From contig DATJUT010000075.1 of assembly GCA_035502185.1 (NCBI GenBank), positions 1 to 40,167 of the forward strand: a stretch of 40,167 nt of DNA, read 5' to 3'. The notes beneath the pieces are model-generated. The model saw nothing but the letters and a program-made list of their open reading frames with translations. It was not told the origin of the DNA and searched no databases. The translations under genes and the position numbers were made by a program. Of the stretch, positions 39,222 to 40,167 are shown in pieces; within the stretch, counting starts at the first letter, position 1, and the number at the start of each line of letters is the position of its first letter. Origin of the DNA: Gemmatimonadales bacterium. Its GTDB lineage: Bacteria > Gemmatimonadota > Gemmatimonadetes > Gemmatimonadales > JACORV01.

Positions 39222-40167
39222 ACCTCCGCAGCGACACCGTCACCCGTCCGTCGGCCGCGATGCGGCGCGCGATGGCGGAGGCGGAGGTCGGCGACGACGT
39301 CCTCGAACACGACCCGACCACGCTGCGGCTCGAGGAGCGCGTGGCCGAGCTGCTCGGCAAGGACGCGGCGCTGTTCTTCCCCAGCGGGACCCAGGCGAAC
39401 CAGACCGGCATCCGGCTGCTGTCCAAGCCGGGCACCGAGCTGCTGCTCGAAGCCAACGCGCACCTGCTGCACTACGAGATCGCGGGGCTGGCCGACCTGT
39501 CGCGGGTGCAGGTCCGACCGGTCCCGACGCCCGACGGCGTGCTCACGGCCGAGCTGCTGCGCGCCGCGGTGCGGGCGCCGTCGCCGCACGTGCCGAGGCC
39601 GTCGGCGATCGCCATCGAGAACACCCACAACGCCGCGGGCGGGAAGGTGATGCCGGTGGCCGTCGCGGACGCCGTCGGCGCGCTGGCCCGCGAGCTGAAG
39701 CTGCCGCTCCACCTCGACGGCGCGCGGATCTGGAACGCGGCGGCGGCGCTGGGCGTGCCCCCGGCGCGGCTGGCGGCGCCGGCCACCACGGTGATGGCGA
39801 GCCTCTCCAAGGGCCTCGGCTGCCCGGTCGGGTCCTGCCTGGCGTTCCCGCTGGCGGCGCGCGAGGACGCGTGGGAGATCCGCAAGCGGCTGGGCGGCGG
39901 CATGCGCCAGTCGGGGATCCTGACCGCGGCCGGCCTGTACGCGCTCGAGCACAACCTCGGCCGGATCGCGGAAGACCACGCCAACGCGCAGCGCCTCGCC
40001 GCGGGACTCGCCGGCCACCCGGCCGTGCGGATGATCCCGCCGGAAACCAACATCCTGATCGTGGACCTGCTGCGCGAGGGCGACACGGCCGACCTGGTGA
40101 TCCCGAAGCTGGCCGCGGGCGGCGTGCTGGTGACGTCGTTCGGGCCGAGGCGGCTGCGCGCGGTGAC
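39206..40167 (+). CDS. low-specificity L-threonine aldolase (3' end cut by window edge)
   Basis: 320 complete codons before the right edge; the usual length is about 340-350, so only the last part is missing. Fold-type I PLP enzyme that splits L-threonine or L-allo-threonine into glycine and acetaldehyde. IDLRSDTVTRPSAAMRRAM is the family opening, followed by VGDDVLEHDPTTLRLEERV, FFPSGTQANQ, IENTHNAAGGKVMP, HLDGARIWNAA and the PLP lysine K202 in ASLSKGLGCPVGS. Start GTG 39206 places M-P-T-A directly before the domain. Lies 43 nt after the YihY gene. Confidence 0.92.
   Translation, partial: MPTAIDLRSDTVTRPSAAMRRAMAEAEVGDDVLEHDPTTLRLEERVAELLGKDAALFFPSGTQANQTGIRLLSKPGTELLLEANAHLLHYEIAGLADLSRVQVRPVPTPDGVLTAELLRAAVRAPSPHVPRPSAIAIENTHNAAGGKVMPVAVADAVGALARELKLPLHLDGARIWNAAAALGVPPARLAAPATTVMASLSKGLGCPVGSCLAFPLAAREDAWEIRKRLGGGMRQSGILTAAGLYALEHNLGRIAEDHANAQRLAAGLAGHPAVRMIPPETNILIVDLLREGDTADLVIPKLAAGGVLVTSFGPRRLRAV

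Overview
The window is a very GC-rich (roughly 70% or more) bacterial chromosome segment, densely packed on both strands, with no RNA genes, transposons, CRISPR arrays or phage genes that I can see. The gene content points to a Gemmatimonadota-like Gram-negative bacterium: a GWxTD-family secreted protein, a large TonB-dependent receptor with a carboxypeptidase-regulatory-like domain, several secreted beta-propeller proteins, zinc-ribbon Ser/Thr kinases and a vitamin B12-dependent ribonucleotide reductase. This assignment is inference from families, not from a marker gene.

Layout. 1-2156 (minus): a zinc-ribbon FHA protein followed by a Ser/Thr kinase that runs off the left edge. 2284-8943 (plus): a secreted N-acetylmuramoyl-L-alanine amidase, a GWxTD-type protein, a transmembrane Ser/Thr kinase whose extracytoplasmic tail looks like a TonB C-terminal domain, and a gamma-carbonic-anhydrase-like protein. 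9148-11673: class II ribonucleotide reductase, ended by a clear intrinsic terminator. 11757-17227: four genes in two convergent pairs (GNAT and MFS diverge; MFS and an HExxH secreted protein converge; a group II PLP decarboxylase and a flavin reductase converge), with a striking nested inverted-repeat stretch at about 15057-15165. 17431-20544: a 1037-residue secreted Asp-box propeller. 20678-22416: CoA transferase/hydrolase and a VOC protein.

22456-34984 is a long co-directional run: D-serine dehydratase-like enzyme, D-amino-acid transaminase, an unrecognised GNAT-like protein, CocE-type hydrolase, BtuF-like cobalamin-binding protein, beta-propeller lipoprotein, TonB-dependent receptor, pyruvate kinase and an MBL-fold hydrolase. 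Gene spacing is mostly -4 to +32 nt. The BtuF-like / propeller lipoprotein / TonB receptor trio, joined by 4-nt overlaps, resembles the BtuF-BtuG-BtuB logic of Bacteroides B12 capture and is the most interesting unit here; the window also encodes a B12-dependent enzyme. Two genes in this run (BtuF-like and pyruvate kinase) have no ATG, GTG or TTG at the expected N terminus and seem to start at ACG and CTG, each behind a Shine-Dalgarno sequence.

34981-36168 (minus) is a three-gene unit: cupin, stand-alone NFACT RNA-binding domain, VOC protein. 36381 to the end (plus): class II fructose-bisphosphate aldolase-like protein, YtxH-like envelope protein, YihY/BrkB membrane protein and a threonine aldolase cut by the right edge. 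Several starts are preceded by sigma70-like promoters of the type TTGAC(A/C/G)-N17/18-TAnnTT, some so close to the start codon that leaderless mRNAs are likely.
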